From: Bacilli bacterium
Lineage (GTDB): Bacteria; Bacillota_I; Bacilli_A; RF39; UBA660
Length of the DNA stretch: 47,619 nucleotides
Reading direction: 5' to 3'
Assembly (NCBI GenBank): GCA_017472015.1
Contig: JAFURC010000032.1
Coordinates: 1 to 47,619, forward strand
The position numbers and the translations under genes are program-made. Under the pieces are notes generated by a model, which worked only from the letters and a program-made list of their open reading frames with translations, was not told the origin of the DNA and ran no database searches. Positions 14,912-23,242 of this stretch are shown here, in pieces; within the stretch, counting starts at the first letter, position 1; every line of letters starts with the position of its first letter.

Positions 14912-15057
14912 GAGAAAATAAAATACTTATGAATTATGTTTTTCCTATCATAAGTATACCAATTATTATTATATTAATCAATTTTATTTTCCACTTAGGA
15001 AAATATTATGGTACGTTTATTCGCGCATTATATGAATTAGTTTTAAAAAATATTTAA
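14899..15057 (+). CDS. Small hydrophobic protein, candidate bacteriocin immunity
   Basis: 52 aa in a different frame, overlapping the 3' end of component B. It has one strong membrane helix (about residues 14-32, VFPIISIPIIIILINFIFH) and a short basic tail with GKYYGTFIRALYELV. Small one-helix proteins at the end of class II bacteriocin operons commonly give self-immunity, and position here fits. The start is uncertain: ATG 14899 or ATG 14929 (42 aa). No homologue is claimed. Confidence 0.6.
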   Translation: MQLLRENKILMNYVFPIISIPIIIILINFIFHLGKYYGTFIRALYELVLKNI

Positions 15058-15067
15058 TAAAAAAATA

Positions 15068-15153
15068 AGTACGGTGTCGCCCACCGGAATTTGGTCTATG
15101 GAGGAGAAATCTTATGAAGTAGAAAGCGAAAGTTATACCGTCTCTTGCTACTA
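15068..15153 (+). ncRNA. Unidentified structured-RNA candidate
   Basis: This 86-bp block is about 45% GC in surroundings near 25-30% and encodes no convincing protein. ACGGTGT (15071-15077) can pair with ATACCGT (15135-15141), closed further by AGTA/TACT at the ends. An alternative is the local hairpin CGGTG/CACCG (15072-15086). It contains GGAGGAG (15100-15106) before ATG-AAG-TAG (15114-15122), a two-codon ORF. It matches no riboswitch, SRP or tmRNA consensus that I can recall. It lies 10 bp after the bacteriocin cassette and about 140 bp before rpsU. Either strand could be the functional one. Confidence 0.35.
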
Positions 15154-15230
15154 AAAACACAAAAAAACGTTGCCTAATTCACACTAGTTTAAAAAAAACA
15201 TAGAATATTTTATAAAAAATGTCGATTTTT

Positions 15231-15260
15231 GTTGAATTTTTTCAACAACTTTGATATAAT
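15231..15260 (+). promoter_or_regulatory. Promoter of rpsU with inverted repeat at the -35
   Basis: TTGAAT (15232-15237), 17-bp spacer, TATAAT (15255-15260) with extended -10 TGA. The -35 lies inside GTTGAA (15231-15236), TTTT, TTCAAC (15241-15246), a perfect 6-bp inverted repeat that could be an operator. Confidence 0.8.
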
Positions 15261-15295
15261 TTATTTGATTTTATGACGAAGGGAGGGAATAAAAA

Positions 15296-15490
15296 ATGAC
15301 ACATGTTGCTGTTAGGAACGGTAATCTTGACGGAGCTTTAAGAAAATTTAAACAAAAAGTTGCTCGAGATGGCATCCCTTCTGAATTCAAAAAAAGAGAA
15401 GCTTATGACAAACCTGGTGTAAAGAGACGTGAAGCTAAAAAAGCTGGTATCAAAAACGCTCGTAAACGTGAAAAAAACAATAGAGACTAA
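15296..15490 (+). CDS. rpsU: 30S ribosomal protein S21
   Basis: 64-aa S21 with the typical beginning VAVRNGNLDGALRKFKQKV and a very basic tail (KRREAKKAGIKNARKREK). S21 binds late to the 30S platform near the anti-Shine-Dalgarno region and helps mRNA initiation. Start set by GGGAGGG. It has its own promoter and terminator, so it is separately transcribed from the yqeY cluster. Confidence 0.96.
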   Translation: MTHVAVRNGNLDGALRKFKQKVARDGIPSEFKKREAYDKPGVKRREAKKAGIKNARKREKNNRD

Positions 15491-15514
15491 TCACAATGGT
15501 GATAGTCTTTTTTC
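15484..15514 (+). terminator. rpsU terminator
   Basis: AGACTA (15484-15489) pairs with TAGTCT (15503-15508) and TCAC with GTGA, with one bulged A and a 4-nt loop, followed by TTTTTT. It starts within the last codons of rpsU. Confidence 0.85.
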
Positions 15515-15634
15515 TTTTAATTTATGAAAATATTATTTTATAGCATTAAAACATCAAGAAACAATTAAAAATTCTTGGTTTTTGTATACTTTTTTTAATA
15601 TTTAATATATAATTAACTATGGATGGTGATTAAA

Positions 15635-16078
15635 ATGTATGATAAAATAAAACAAGATATTGTAACAAGTATGAAAGAAAAAGATACTTTAAAAATTCAA
15701 ACTTTAAGAGGAGTAAAAGGAGAAATTGACCTAGAACACATCAATAAAAAAGTTGAAATAACTGATGAACTTACAATTGATGTTTTAGCACGTCAAATAA
15801 AAACAAGAAAAGAATCGATTGAAGAATTTAAAAAAGGAAATCGTCTTGACTTAATAGAAAAAACAACTAAAGAAATTGAACTTTTAAAAAACTATTTACC
15901 AAAACAATTAACAACTGATGAATTAAACCAAATAATTGATGAAGTATTTCTAAGTGTTAATCCAACATCAAGTAAAGAAATGGGACTTATCATGAAAGAA
16001 TTAACTCCACTTGTAAAAGGTAAATGTGATATGAAAGAAGTAAGTGTTATCATCAAAGATAAACTAAGTAATTTATAA
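15635..16078 (+). CDS. yqeY: GatB/YqeY-domain protein
   Basis: 147-aa YqeY family protein, related to the tail domain of GatB and possibly tRNA-binding, with no defined reaction. Typical features are [18 protein letters not shown] near the start and [26 protein letters not shown] near the end. ATG 15635 was chosen over ATG 15623 because GGATGGTGATT sits just before it. TATAAT at 15608-15613 is 21 nt away. It often follows rpsU in Firmicutes, as here. The stop overlaps the rnhB ATG by one base. Confidence 0.92.
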   Translation: MYDKIKQDIVTSMKEKDTLKIQTLRGVKGEIDLEHINKKVEITDELTIDVLARQIKTRKESIEEFKKGNRLDLIEKTTKEIELLKNYLPKQLTTDELNQIIDEVFLSVNPTSSKEMGLIMKELTPLVKGKCDMKEVSVIIKDKLSNL

Positions 16079-16704
16079 TGGAAGATTTATATGTATATGA
16101 AAGATCTTTAATAAATGAAGGTATTAAATTAATTGGGGGAGTAGATGAAGTAGGAAGAGGTCCACTTGTTGGTCCTGTTGTTGCTTCGTGTGTGATTCTT
16201 CCAATTAATTATCAATTAGAAGGTCTAACAGATTCAAAGAAATTAAGTGAAAAAAAACGCGAAAAATTTTACGATATTTTAAAACGCGATGCTTTAGCAA
16301 TTGGAGTAGGAATTATTTCTGAAGAAGTAATTGATGAAATAAATATCTATGAAGCAGCTAAAAAGGCTATGCTTCAAGCAATTAATAATTTAAAAATTCA
16401 GCCAGAACATTTACTAATCGATGCTATGAAACTAGATATAAATATTCCATCTACTTCAATTATAAAAGGCGATGCTAAAAGTTTAAGCATTGCTGCTGCC
16501 AGTGTCATAGCCAAAGTAGAAAGAGATAGAATGTTAATTGAACTCGATAATAAATATCCAATGTATGATTTTAAAAATAATAAAGGATATCCAACTAAAA
16601 AACACCTAGAAGCAATACAAGAATATGGAATAATCAAAGAACACAGAAAGTCATATGGACCAGTAAAAGAATACTTAAATCAAAAAGAAGGGATTAAACT
16701 ATGA
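16078..16704 (+). CDS. rnhB: Ribonuclease HII
   Basis: 208-aa RNase HII, which removes single ribonucleotides and RNA from DNA hybrids. The metal site shows [14 protein letters not shown] (Asp/Glu, about 20-33), LIDAMKLD and the [15 protein letters not shown] helix, with GYPTKKH near the end. It is read from TAATG coupled to yqeY and overlaps cdd by 4 bp. A paralogous RNase HIII is encoded near 42 kb on the other strand, so both are present. Confidence 0.95.
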   Translation: MEDLYVYERSLINEGIKLIGGVDEVGRGPLVGPVVASCVILPINYQLEGLTDSKKLSEKKREKFYDILKRDALAIGVGIISEEVIDEINIYEAAKKAMLQAINNLKIQPEHLLIDAMKLDINIPSTSIIKGDAKSLSIAAASVIAKVERDRMLIELDNKYPMYDFKNNKGYPTKKHLEAIQEYGIIKEHRKSYGPVKEYLNQKEGIKL

Positions 16705-17081
16705 AAGAAAAATTAGAAAAATTATTAGAAAATAGTTATGCACCTTATTCTAATTTCAAGGTTAGTTGTATCATTAAAACAAATGATAACCAAGAATTTT
16801 TAGGAGTAAACGTTGAAAATGCTTCCTATGGTGCAACTATTTGTGCTGAAAGAAATGCTCTTTTAAATGCGATTACCAACGGTTTTAAAAAAGGTGATTT
16901 TAAAGAAATCCATATCATGAATTCGTCTAGTAAAATTGCTTTTCCATGTTTCATGTGTAGACAAGTCCTAATAGAATTTTTAAATCCTGATACTAAAGTA
17001 TATTTATACACAAAAGATAAAATGGAAGAATATTCACTAGAAGAATTAACTCCCCATGTTTTTAATGAGGAAAATCTATGA
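16701..17081 (+). CDS. cdd: Cytidine deaminase
   Basis: 126-aa homotetrameric-type deaminase converting cytidine/deoxycytidine to uridine forms in pyrimidine salvage. Substrate-binding YAPYSNFKV is at 14-22. The zinc centre uses TICAERNAL (Cys, catalytic Glu) and PCFMCRQ (two Cys). It overlaps rnhB and era by 4 bp each and is part of the tight yqeY-rnhB-cdd-era run. In Bacilli cdd commonly precedes era. Confidence 0.95.
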   Translation: MKEKLEKLLENSYAPYSNFKVSCIIKTNDNQEFLGVNVENASYGATICAERNALLNAITNGFKKGDFKEIHIMNSSSKIAFPCFMCRQVLIEFLNPDTKVYLYTKDKMEEYSLEELTPHVFNEENL

Positions 17082-17974
17082 GAACAGGATTTGTAAGCAT
17101 AGTCGGACGACCAAATGTTGGTAAATCAACGCTATTAAATAATATTTTAAAACGTCACATAGCAATTACCTCAGATAAATCCGGAACAACAAGAAATATC
17201 ATTCAAGGAGTTTACAACGATAATGATTCCCAAATTATTTTTGTTGACACCCCAGGAATTCATAAACCAAAACATAAACTAGGAACTATTTTAAATAAAA
17301 AGGCCTATGCCATGACCAATGACATTGATCTAATTTTATTCTTAGTTGATATCAAAGAAGGCTTTGGAAAAGGGGATCAATTTATTCTTGAAAAATTAAA
17401 ACAAGAAAACAAAGATGTAATTTTACTATTAACTAAAATTGATAAAATACCAAACAAAGAAATTCTTTTAAAAGAAATCGATAAATTAAAAAATCTATAT
17501 GACTTTAAAGAAATAATTCCCATTTCATCAATAAAAAATATCAACATTGACTCCTTATTAAAAACAATTAAAAAATATTTACATGATGATATAACTTACT
17601 ATGATGAAAATTATATAACCAATCAACCAACTTCTATGATAATAACTGAACTTGTTCGTGAAAAAATCCTTCGGGAAACCAATGATGAAGTACCACATTC
17701 AGTTACATGTTATTTAGAAGAATACGAAGAAGAAGAAAATATAATCAATATGGGTGTTTTAATCATTGTTGATCGGGACAACCTAAAAAAAATTATCATC
17801 GGTAAAAATGGCGATATGCTAAAAAAAATCGGAACAAGTGCAAGACTTGATTTAGAAGAATACTTTAATAAAAAAGTTTACTTATCTTTATATGTTAAAA
17901 CGATCAAGAATTGGCGTGATCGTGAAAAGTATTTACAAGAATTAGGTTTAAAAGATGATTTAGATTTTGAATAA
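17078..17974 (+). CDS. era: GTPase Era
   Basis: 298-aa Era, a 30S assembly GTPase that binds the 16S 3' end. G1 GRPNVGKST (about 10-18), G2 with SGTTRN, G3 DTPGIHKPKH and G4 LTKID are present. The C-terminal KH domain includes IIIGKNGDMLKKIG. The KH domain binds GAUCACCUCC, the same 16S tail that pairs with the GGTGAT start sites common here. ATG overlaps the cdd stop. Confidence 0.96.
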   Translation: MRTGFVSIVGRPNVGKSTLLNNILKRHIAITSDKSGTTRNIIQGVYNDNDSQIIFVDTPGIHKPKHKLGTILNKKAYAMTNDIDLILFLVDIKEGFGKGDQFILEKLKQENKDVILLLTKIDKIPNKEILLKEIDKLKNLYDFKEIIPISSIKNINIDSLLKTIKKYLHDDITYYDENYITNQPTSMIITELVREKILRETNDEVPHSVTCYLEEYEEEENIINMGVLIIVDRDNLKKIIIGKNGDMLKKIGTSARLDLEEYFNKKVYLSLYVKTIKNWRDREKYLQELGLKDDLDFE

Positions 17975-18012
17975 AATTTAAAAAACTTAACATTATATAA
18001 ATGGTGATACAA

Positions 18013-18132
18013 ATGGAAAATTTATTATGGAATTTATTTAAAAAAACTGGCAATATCAAATATTATCTTTTATATAATGAATACAAAGGAATAAATAATG
18101 AAAGAAACAATCGAGGGAATAATTCTAAATGA
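18013..18132 (+). CDS. yqzL: YqzL-like small protein
   Basis: 39 aa, beginning MENLLWNLFKKTGNIKYYLL, which matches the short YqzL proteins found just before recO in Bacilli (pattern W-LF--TG-I--YLL). Function unknown. ATG 18013 follows GGTGATACAA; ATG 18001 belongs to the ribosome site. It ends in TGA and overlaps recO by 35 bp in another frame, so recO is probably coupled to it. Confidence 0.75.
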   Translation: MENLLWNLFKKTGNIKYYLLYNEYKGINNERNNRGNNSK

Positions 18133-18823
18133 AACAAACTACGGAGAAACTAGTAAAATTTTAAATATTTTAACTAAAGAACATGGTTATATTTCAGTTA
18201 TCGCGAAAGGATCAAGAACCTTAAAAAGTAAATTGCGAGGAGTTAGTATGAAACTAATTTTTGCTAACTTCACAATTACTTATAAAGAATCAGGGATATC
18301 TAATTTAATTGAAGCAACCCCCATTAATTCTTTAAAAAATATTTTAACAGATTTAAAGAAAATGAACTATGCAACCTATTTATTAGATATCACCAAAAGT
18401 CTTTTAAAAGAGACTAGTGATAAAGAAATCTATGAAATAGTAAAAAATACTTTACTAAAAATAAATGACAATTTTGATCCAGAAATTCTTTTAAACATCG
18501 TAGAAATTAAATATTTAAAATATTTAGGAGTAAAACCTAATTTTTCCGAATGTTTTAATTGCAATTCCAAAGATATTTTAACTTATGATTTAAAATTGGG
18601 TGGAGTAGTTTGTAATAAATGTTATCAAGATGGTTATCTATTTTCCATAAATACTATGAAACTTTTAAAACTTTTTCAAGAAATTGATATAAGAAAAATT
18701 GATAAATTAAAGATAACTTCTCAAAAAACCAAAGAAGAATTAAACATGTTTATTCAAGAATATTATGAAACCTATACAGGAGTTTACTTGAAAAAGAAAG
18801 AAAAATTAAAACTATTTATTTAG
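18098..18823 (+). CDS. recO: DNA repair protein RecO
   Basis: 241-aa RecO, which loads RecA with RecR in gap repair. It has an N-terminal OB fold starting TIEGIILNETNYGETSKIL, the basic patch AKGSRTLKSKLRG, and a four-Cys zinc knuckle CFNCNS...VVCNKC at about 152-173. Length is usual. The ribosome site AAAGGAATAA lies within yqzL. It closes the era cluster and is followed by a T-rich hairpin. Confidence 0.94.
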   Translation: MKETIEGIILNETNYGETSKILNILTKEHGYISVIAKGSRTLKSKLRGVSMKLIFANFTITYKESGISNLIEATPINSLKNILTDLKKMNYATYLLDITKSLLKETSDKEIYEIVKNTLLKINDNFDPEILLNIVEIKYLKYLGVKPNFSECFNCNSKDILTYDLKLGGVVCNKCYQDGYLFSINTMKLLKLFQEIDIRKIDKLKITSQKTKEELNMFIQEYYETYTGVYLKKKEKLKLFI

Positions 18824-18851
18824 TTGTATACAAAATGTAAAATAAAAAAAT

Positions 18852-18878
18852 AGACTGTCAAAAATTGTCTTTTTTTTA
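18852..18878 (+). terminator. Terminator after recO
   Basis: AGAC (18852-18855) and GTCT (18867-18870) with a long AT-rich loop, followed by eight T. The stem is short; the T tract is the main support. Confidence 0.5.
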
Positions 18879-18885
18879 TCTTTTC

Positions 18886-18915
18886 TTGCTAATTAAATAT
18901 TAAATAATATATAAT
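18886..18915 (+). promoter_or_regulatory. Promoter of deoB
   Basis: TTGCTA (18886-18891), 18-bp spacer, TATAAT (18910-18915), 17 nt before a TTTGGAGGA ribosome-site region and ATG 18933. Confidence 0.7.
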
Positions 18916-18932
18916 AAATTTGGAGGATATGT

Positions 18933-20099
18933 ATGTATAAAAAATATAAAAGAATATTCTTGATAGTTTTAGATTCAGTAGGTATAGGCAAGAGTTTAGA
19001 TTCAGAAAAATATGGAGATTATAATGTTAATACTCTTTTACATACTTTAGAAGAAACAAAAGGAACTCTTCCTAATTTAGAAAAAATGGGACTTATCAAT
19101 TTAATAAAAAATCAAAGAAATAAAAGTGATTCATATTATACAAGAGCCAATTGTATAAGTCTTGGTAAAGATACTTTAACAGGACATCTTGAACTAATGG
19201 GCGTAAAAACTGAAAAACCTTTAAAAACATTCACGGAAACTGGTTTTCCAGAGGAATTAATTAAAGAACTAGAATTAAAAACAGGTAGAAAAGTAATTGG
19301 AAATATAAGTGCCAGTGGTACTAAAATAATTGAAGATTTAGGCGAAGAACACATAAAAACTGGAAATATCATTGTTTACACATCCGCAGATTCAGTTTTA
19401 CAAATTGCATCTCATGAAAAAGTTATACCACTTGATGAATTATATAAAATATGTGAAATAGCCAGAAACATAACTTTAAAAGAAGAATGGAAAGTAGGGC
19501 GTATTATAGCAAGACCATTTATAGGTGAACCAGGTAACTTTGAAAGAACAAGTAATCGTCATGACTATGCTCTAAATCCCCCAGAAGAGACGATACTTGA
19601 TACTCTAAAAGAAAATAAACTAGATGTAATTGCCATTGGAAAAATAAGCGATATCTTCAATAACCAAGGTATAACAAAATCAATTAAAACAAAAGATAAC
19701 ACAGATGGAATAGAAAAAATCAAAGATGCATTAAAAGAAGATTTTACAGGACTTTGCTTTGCTAATTTAAATGACTTTGATTCAAAATATGGTCACAGAC
19801 GTGATCCAATTGGTTATATGAAGGCTTTAAAAGAAGTTGATGATAACATAAATCAAATAAAAGACCTTCTAAATGATGATGATTTACTAATAATAACCGC
19901 TGATCACGGAAATGATCCAACATACACAGGAACTGATCACACAAGAGAAATGACCCCAGTTCTAATTTATAATAAAAACTTCAAAAACCCAACTAGGCTA
20001 AGTGATTTAGAAACATTTGCATCAATTGGTTCAACAATAGCTGATAATTTTAATTTAGAATCAAAATTAGGAACAAGTTTTTTGGAGAATTTACAGTGA
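18933..20099 (+). CDS. deoB: Phosphopentomutase
   Basis: 388-aa alkaline-phosphatase-superfamily mutase interconverting (deoxy)ribose 1- and 5-phosphates for nucleoside salvage. Metal site residues occur in IVLDSVGIG (Asp14), the nucleophile Thr in GKDTLTGHLE, and C-terminal ITADHGNDPT plus TDHTREMTP. The regulatory cap covers about 100-220. It is transcribed from its own promoter and ends in TGA overlapping the GTG start of the next gene. The salvage role fits with cdd and a nucleotidase elsewhere in the window. Confidence 0.96.
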   Translation: MYKKYKRIFLIVLDSVGIGKSLDSEKYGDYNVNTLLHTLEETKGTLPNLEKMGLINLIKNQRNKSDSYYTRANCISLGKDTLTGHLELMGVKTEKPLKTFTETGFPEELIKELELKTGRKVIGNISASGTKIIEDLGEEHIKTGNIIVYTSADSVLQIASHEKVIPLDELYKICEIARNITLKEEWKVGRIIARPFIGEPGNFERTSNRHDYALNPPEETILDTLKENKLDVIAIGKISDIFNNQGITKSIKTKDNTDGIEKIKDALKEDFTGLCFANLNDFDSKYGHRRDPIGYMKALKEVDDNINQIKDLLNDDDLLIITADHGNDPTYTGTDHTREMTPVLIYNKNFKNPTRLSDLETFASIGSTIADNFNLESKLGTSFLENLQ

Positions 20100-20824
20100 A
20101 CTTTGAAGGTAGTTGGAACAAAGAAAAATATCAAGAATTTTTAAATTACTTGATAACTCTTGAAGATTTAAAATACAAAGATTTTCATAAAAAAATCATT
20201 ACATCAGATAATTTAATTGGAATAAGAACCAATGAGTTAAAAAAAATAGCCAAAGAAATTAATAATAATAATTATCAAGAATTTATTAAATTAAATGATT
20301 CCAATTTATATGAACCCATCATGATTGAAGGATTTATCTATAGTTATTTAAAAATTCCCTTTGATGAATTAACAAATTACTTAAATGAGTACTTAAAAAA
20401 AATAAATAACTGGGCTCATGTTGATTTATTAGTTTCAAATTTAAAAATATTTAATAAAAACCAAGAACAAGGATTTAAATATGCAAAAAAACTAATTCAT
20501 TCAAAGAATCATTGGATTAAAAGATGTGGAATTATTATTATGCTAAATTATTATTTACATGATATTTATATTGATAAAACTTTAGAAATTATTTCTAAAA
20601 TCAAAACCGATGATTATTATGTTAAAATGGCAATTGCTTGGTTAATGTCTATTTCTTATATTAAATATAAAGAAAAAACTTTAATTTACTTAGTAAATAT
20701 AGAAGATAATTTTATTTATAATAAAACTTTATCAAAAATAGTAGATTCTAAACGAATATCAGAAGAGGAAAAGAAATTTATAAAATCACTTAAACGAAGT
20801 AAAAAAGAAAAAATTGGCGTTTAA
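20096..20824 (+). CDS. AlkD-like DNA alkylation repair protein
   Basis: 242-aa all-helical HEAT-like repeat protein of the AlkC/AlkD type, a glycosylase family that removes bulky or cationic alkylated purines. Supporting features are IGIRTNELKKIAKEI near 42, NNWAHVDLLVSNL near 102 (the family's W-x-x-D patch) and NHWIKRCGIIIML near 138. The start is GTG in a GTGA overlap with the deoB stop, so expression is coupled. The link to nucleoside metabolism is probably only positional. Confidence 0.8.
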   Translation: MNFEGSWNKEKYQEFLNYLITLEDLKYKDFHKKIITSDNLIGIRTNELKKIAKEINNNNYQEFIKLNDSNLYEPIMIEGFIYSYLKIPFDELTNYLNEYLKKINNWAHVDLLVSNLKIFNKNQEQGFKYAKKLIHSKNHWIKRCGIIIMLNYYLHDIYIDKTLEIISKIKTDDYYVKMAIAWLMSISYIKYKEKTLIYLVNIEDNFIYNKTLSKIVDSKRISEEEKKFIKSLKRSKKEKIGV

Positions 20825-20836
20825 ACCAATTTTTTT
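20808..20836. terminator. Bidirectional terminator between alkD-like gene and ferredoxin
   Basis: AAAATTGG (20810-20817) pairs perfectly with CCAATTTT (20826-20833) around an 8-nt loop. T tracts lie on both strands, serving the two convergent genes. Confidence 0.85.
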
Positions 20837-21024
20837 TAATCTTCTTTTTTAATTGCTTCAGTTGGGCAACTTTCAACGGCTTCAATAACATCATCTTTTA
20901 ATTCATCATCAATAGTTTCTACAACGACACTACTAAGTCCATCATCAATTTCAAATACATCAGGACAAATTGCTTGACAAGCACCACAACCGATACATAA
21001 ATCTTTTTCTACTTTAACTTTCAT
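20836..21024 (-). CDS. fer: 4Fe-4S ferredoxin
   Basis: 62-aa single-cluster ferredoxin, a small electron carrier. LCIGCGACQAICPDVF (residues 9-24) gives C10, C13, C16 and C20, and ESCPTEA gives the distal Cys. C10, C13, C16 and the distal Cys ligate the cluster, while C20 may form a disulphide as in Thermotoga-type ferredoxins. The start MKVKVEKD follows GGAGGTAATC; the longer frame upstream (to 21120) reads through the promoter and was rejected. The electron partner is not in the window. Confidence 0.93.
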   Translation of the reverse strand: MKVKVEKDLCIGCGACQAICPDVFEIDDGLSSVVVETIDDELKDDVIEAVESCPTEAIKKED

Positions 21025-21040
21025 GATTACCTCCAATTTA

Positions 21041-21069
21041 ATTATATTAAGGAATAAAAAAATAAGCAA
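21041..21069 (-). promoter_or_regulatory. Promoter of the ferredoxin gene
   Basis: Minus strand TTGCTT (21069-21064), 17-bp spacer, TATAAT (21046-21041). Confidence 0.65.
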
Positions 21070-21109
21070 GTAATTAAAGAAAAATTTTACTAAAATATTT
21101 TTTATATTC

Positions 21110-21157
21110 TTGACATACACTTACTGTCGGTATACCATATAATTAAGGAATATGGTA
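21110..21157 (+). promoter_or_regulatory. Promoter and inverted-repeat operator of the metal ATPase
   Basis: TTGACA (21110-21115) is followed by TATACC (21131, 15-bp spacing) and TATAAT (21138-21143). A perfect inverted repeat TACCATAT (21133-21140), 9 bp, ATATGGTA (21150-21157) covers the -10/start region, and GGTATACC overlaps it. This layout suits repression by a metal sensor, but no regulator gene is adjacent and the exact -10 is unclear. Confidence 0.55.
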
Positions 21158-21234
21158 AAATTGAAAAGGGAAAGAGTAAAACAAGATATTTAAAATTTTT
21201 AAATAAAAATAAACATAGATTAAAGGAGGTCAAT

Positions 21235-23241
21235 ATGAAGTATATTTATAAAATAAAAGGACTTGATTGTCCAAATTGTGCAGCAAAAATTGAAAAAACT
21301 TTAAATGACCACAAAGATTTTCATAATGTTACTCTAAACTTTGCTACTTTAAAAATTAGTTATGAAACAAATATTAAAGATTCTTTTAAAGTTATAAATA
21401 AAATTATTAAAGAAATCGAACCTAATGTAAGACTTATAGAAAACGAAGAAAATATTCGCGAATATCATTTTAGTATTTTAATAAATTCGGTTATCTTTGG
21501 AATAATTGGTTGTCTTAATTTTAAGTTTCATGAAATATTTCTTTATGTATCATATATTTTACTTTTATATAAACCATTTAAAAAAGCCATTAATATGTTA
21601 ATTAAAAGTAAAACTATCAATGAAAATATGTTAATTACAATTTCTTGTATTGGAGCATTTTTAGTAGGAGAATCCATAGAAGGTATGATGGTTGCCACTT
21701 TATATATGCTTGGGAAAATTTTAGAAGAAAAGGCAATTAATAAAACTAGAAATTCGGTAAGTGATTTACTTGAAATTAAACAAGATTATGCCAATTTAAA
21801 AGTAGGCGAAAAAATCAAAAAAGTTAAAGTAAGTGATGTAAAAATAGATGATATTTTATGTATTAAAAAAGGTGAAAAAGTACCAGTTGATGGAATAGTT
21901 ATTTCGGGAAAAACTAAATTTGATACCAGTGCTTTAACCGGGGAAAGTGAACTATTAGAAGCAAGTGTTGATACGAAGGTTTTATCAGGCTTTGTAAACT
22001 TAGATGAGGTTATCTATATTAAAGTTTTAAATTTATATAAAGATTCAATGGTTTCGAAGATTTTAGAATTAGTTGAAAGTGCCGGAGATAAAAAAGCCAA
22101 AGTTGAAACAACTGTCAGCAAATTAAGTAAAATTTACACGCCAACGGTTTTATTACTTGCTATTTTAACAGCTTTACTTTTACCAGTTTTTGCAAATATT
22201 ACTTATTCAGAAAGTATCTACAGAGCTTTAACATTTTTAGTAATTGCTTGTCCATGTGCAATTGCCATATCCATTCCTTTATCATATTTTACAGGAATTG
22301 GAGTTGCTAGTAAAAAGGGTATTTTAATAAAAGGAAGTAATTACTTAGATAATTTACGTAATCTAAATAAAATAATCTTTGATAAAACCGGAACGATTAC
22401 AACAGGAACCTTTAAAGTTTTAAAAATTGATGTTTTAGATGATGTTTATTCTCGTGATGAGATAATTGAAATATTAAGACATGGAGAATCTTTATCCAAT
22501 CATCCAATTGCAAAGTCAATTATGAAATTATCAGATAAAGAAATTGATAATTCAAAAGTAACTGATTACGAAGAAATTACAGGATTTGGAATTCGTTTTA
22601 AATATAATAAAAAAACAATTGAATTTGGTTCCTCTTCAAATAAAACATCCTTAGATTTAAAAATTAATTCCAAGTTAATTGCCTCGATTTATATAGATGA
22701 TGGAATAAAAGAAAATGCAAGTCGAGTAATTAAAGAACTTCATGATTTAAATATTAAAACTTATATGTTCACAGGTGATAAAAAAGAAGTTGCTAAGTCA
22801 ATTGCTGAGTCTTTAGAAATTGATTCAGTTTATTCTGAAATGCTTCCAACAGATAAATATAAAATGTATGAGAAAATTGAAGAAGAAGGTGAGATAGTTG
22901 CTTTTGTTGGTGATGGTATCAATGATTCCCCAGTTATAAAAAGAGCAGGTATTGGTATTAGTATGGGAGGAATTGGGGCAGATTCTACAATTTTAGCCAG
23001 TGATATCGTTATCATGAATGATGATTTGGAAAAAATTATACAAGGAATTAAAATAAGTCAATATACAAATAAAATTATTAAGGAAAATTTAATAGGAGCA
23101 ATAAGCGTTAAAGCATTAATATTACTACTTAGTATCTTTGGTCTTTCATCAATGTGGTTTGCGGTATTTGCAGACACTGGTCTAACCGTTTTAACCATTT
23201 TAAATACCCTAAGAATAATGTTTCATTTTAAAAAGAAATAG
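21235..23241 (+). CDS. cadA: Heavy-metal P1B-type ATPase, probably Zn/Cd/Pb exporter
   Basis: 668-aa membrane ATPase. It has an N-terminal HMA domain with GLDCPNCAAK (residues 9-18, CxxC), membrane helices at about 80-150, and an actuator loop with SALTGESELLEAS. The metal-binding CPC lies in VIACPCAIAISIP, with phosphorylation site FDKTGTIT, HP motif SNHPIAKS and hinge GDGINDSP. The GISMGGIGADSTILASDIVIM stretch resembles the ZntA/CadA group more than copper pumps. AAAGGAGGT precedes ATG after a leader of about 85 nt. Metal specificity is inferred. Confidence 0.88.
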   Translation: MKYIYKIKGLDCPNCAAKIEKTLNDHKDFHNVTLNFATLKISYETNIKDSFKVINKIIKEIEPNVRLIENEENIREYHFSILINSVIFGIIGCLNFKFHEIFLYVSYILLLYKPFKKAINMLIKSKTINENMLITISCIGAFLVGESIEGMMVATLYMLGKILEEKAINKTRNSVSDLLEIKQDYANLKVGEKIKKVKVSDVKIDDILCIKKGEKVPVDGIVISGKTKFDTSALTGESELLEASVDTKVLSGFVNLDEVIYIKVLNLYKDSMVSKILELVESAGDKKAKVETTVSKLSKIYTPTVLLLAILTALLLPVFANITYSESIYRALTFLVIACPCAIAISIPLSYFTGIGVASKKGILIKGSNYLDNLRNLNKIIFDKTGTITTGTFKVLKIDVLDDVYSRDEIIEILRHGESLSNHPIAKSIMKLSDKEIDNSKVTDYEEITGFGIRFKYNKKTIEFGSSSNKTSLDLKINSKLIASIYIDDGIKENASRVIKELHDLNIKTYMFTGDKKEVAKSIAESLEIDSVYSEMLPTDKYKMYEKIEEEGEIVAFVGDGINDSPVIKRAGIGISMGGIGADSTILASDIVIMNDDLEKIIQGIKISQYTNKIIKENLIGAISVKALILLLSIFGLSSMWFAVFADTGLTVLTILNTLRIMFHFKKK

Positions 23242-23242
23242 G

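Noticed and set aside
15098-15154. 18-codon ORF in the GC-rich block
   Set aside because: It has no ribosome site at its own ATG, its composition is unlike the neighbouring peptides and it lacks a GG leader. The block is better treated as an RNA candidate.
15555-15577. CAAGAA/TTCTTG hairpin before yqeY
   Set aside because: A 6-bp AT-rich stem with a long loop, after an already strong rpsU terminator; no clear role.
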